Shown piece by piece: positions 6,367-6,724 of a DNA stretch of 6,724 nucleotides. Source of the DNA: Nitrospira sp. (lineage in GTDB: Bacteria; Nitrospirota; Nitrospiria; Nitrospirales; Nitrospiraceae); contig JABMDH010000009.1 of NCBI GenBank assembly GCA_015904075.1, forward strand, positions 49,341 through 56,064. Direction: 5' to 3'. Numbering within the stretch: the stretch's first letter is position 1; each line of letters starts with the position of its first letter. Under the pieces are notes generated by a model. That model was given only the letters and a program-made list of their open reading frames with translations. It was not told the origin of the DNA and searched no databases. The position numbers were made by a program, and so were the translations under genes.

Positions 6367-6375
6367 GCAGTCGTG

Positions 6376-6714
6376 CTATAGCACCTCGGCATGGGCTCGC
6401 ATCTGAGACTTTCTGGTTCCTCCAGACTTGTGGCTGACCAGACGCCCCTTCCACTTCCTGAGCTGTGCATCAACTCGATCCACCAGCGCATCGATTGTCG
6501 CATACATTTCCCGAGTGGCTGTTTTCGCCTGCAGCGGTTTGCCATTCACAGTTCCGATTACTTCAGCCATATGTTGAAGCTTTTCGACTCCCAGCACAAC
6601 TTGAAGCGTTCCAACCTTCAACTCATAGCGATCGAGCCGCCCAAACCGCGTTTCCACATAACTCCTCAGTGCAGACGTGATGTCCAGATGGCGTCCGGTA
6701 ATTCTCAGCCTCAT
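6376..6714 (-). CDS. hpf: Ribosome hibernation promoting factor, short form
   Basis: HPF/RaiA-family proteins bind in the mRNA and tRNA channel of the 30S subunit and silence ribosomes in stationary phase or starvation. The 112 residues cover the whole S30AE domain: MRLRITGRHLDITSALRSYVETRFGRLDRY (1-30), the strand EVIGTVNGKPLQAKT (51-65) and the helix REMYATIDALVDRVDAQLRKWKGRL (68-92), then a basic tail (93-112). The C-terminal dimerisation domain of long HPF (about 180 residues) is absent, so this is the short type. The start at 6714 is supported by GAGG about 6 bases upstream on the minus strand. Only 10 bases lie to the right, so an upstream gene (often rpoN in this arrangement) cannot be seen. 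Confidence 0.93.
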   Translation of the reverse strand: MRLRITGRHLDITSALRSYVETRFGRLDRYELKVGTLQVVLGVEKLQHMAEVIGTVNGKPLQAKTATREMYATIDALVDRVDAQLRKWKGRLVSHKSGGTRKSQMRAHAEVL

Positions 6715-6724
6715 ATCACACCTC

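Larger units (their letters stand above)
6079..6375. other. hpf-rapZ spacer (297 bases)
   Basis: No convincing gene. The minus-strand frames crossing it are overlaps of hpf in other phases with no family resemblance. It contains a nested inverted-repeat structure (6297-6366) and a possible plus-strand extended -10 (6271-6279). I find no good sigma-70 site for rapZ and no clear terminator after hpf, so rapZ is probably transcribed with hpf at least in part. The spacer is long for co-transcribed neighbours. Confidence 0.55.

Noticed and set aside
6373..6384. Perfect 12-base palindrome GTGCTATAGCAC across the hpf stop codon.
   Set aside because: One or two perfect 12-base palindromes are expected by chance in this length. 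Part of it is coding, and no T-run follows.
6173..6454. 93-codon minus-strand frame overlapping the end of hpf and entering the spacer.
   Set aside because: It starts inside hpf in another phase, lacks a ribosome site and shows no recognisable domain. I considered and rejected a frameshifted long-HPF C-terminal domain because none of its conserved residues appear.

Overview
The window reads as bacterial chromosome: moderate G+C, tightly packed housekeeping and envelope genes, and no mobile element, tRNA, rRNA or CRISPR array that I can see. All recognised genes lie on the minus strand. In transcription order (right to left) they are hpf (6714-6376), rapZ (6078-5212), the type IV pilus alignment/secretin operon pilM-pilN-pilO-(pilP)-pilQ (4982-974), and the 5' part of aroB (669-1, running off the left edge). 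The order pilMNOPQ followed by an aro gene, and hpf next to rapZ, are both widespread in Gram-negative (diderm) bacteria. The protein style and the junction of hpf-rapZ to pilM suggest a Nitrospira-like (Nitrospirota) genome. That assignment is an inference from recalled family resemblance and was not tested by search.

Right part (5212-6724): a short-type ribosome hibernation factor, then a 297-base spacer that can form a nested hairpin with a GNRA-type loop, then rapZ, the RNase adapter/nucleotide-binding protein. The 229-base gap between rapZ and pilM contains a near-consensus sigma-70 promoter (TTGACA, 16 bases, TATACT) that would drive the pil operon with a leader of about 130 bases.

Centre (895-4982): pilM, pilN and pilO are joined by 4-base ATGA start/stop overlaps, as expected of a translationally coupled operon. 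The key anomaly comes next. PilO is intact only to about residue 99 (membrane anchor and coiled coil). The reading then jumps, out of frame, into what appears to be the last ~25 codons of PilP, whose stop still overlaps the pilQ start as ATGA. The C-terminal domain of PilO and nearly all of PilP are missing. I infer that roughly 0.7-0.8 kb has been lost, either by a genuine deletion or by an assembly collapse. PilQ itself is full length. The operon ends in a 19-bp-stem intrinsic terminator at 895-935.

Left part (1-894): a 225-base spacer with a possible promoter, then aroB (3-dehydroquinate synthase), complete at its start but cut by the window edge after 223 codons. The aroK gene that often sits between pilQ and aroB is absent here.

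If the pilO/pilP lesion is real, the inner-membrane PilN/PilO platform and its PilP link to the PilQ outer-membrane channel would be broken. Type IV pili would then probably be non-functional unless intact copies lie elsewhere.
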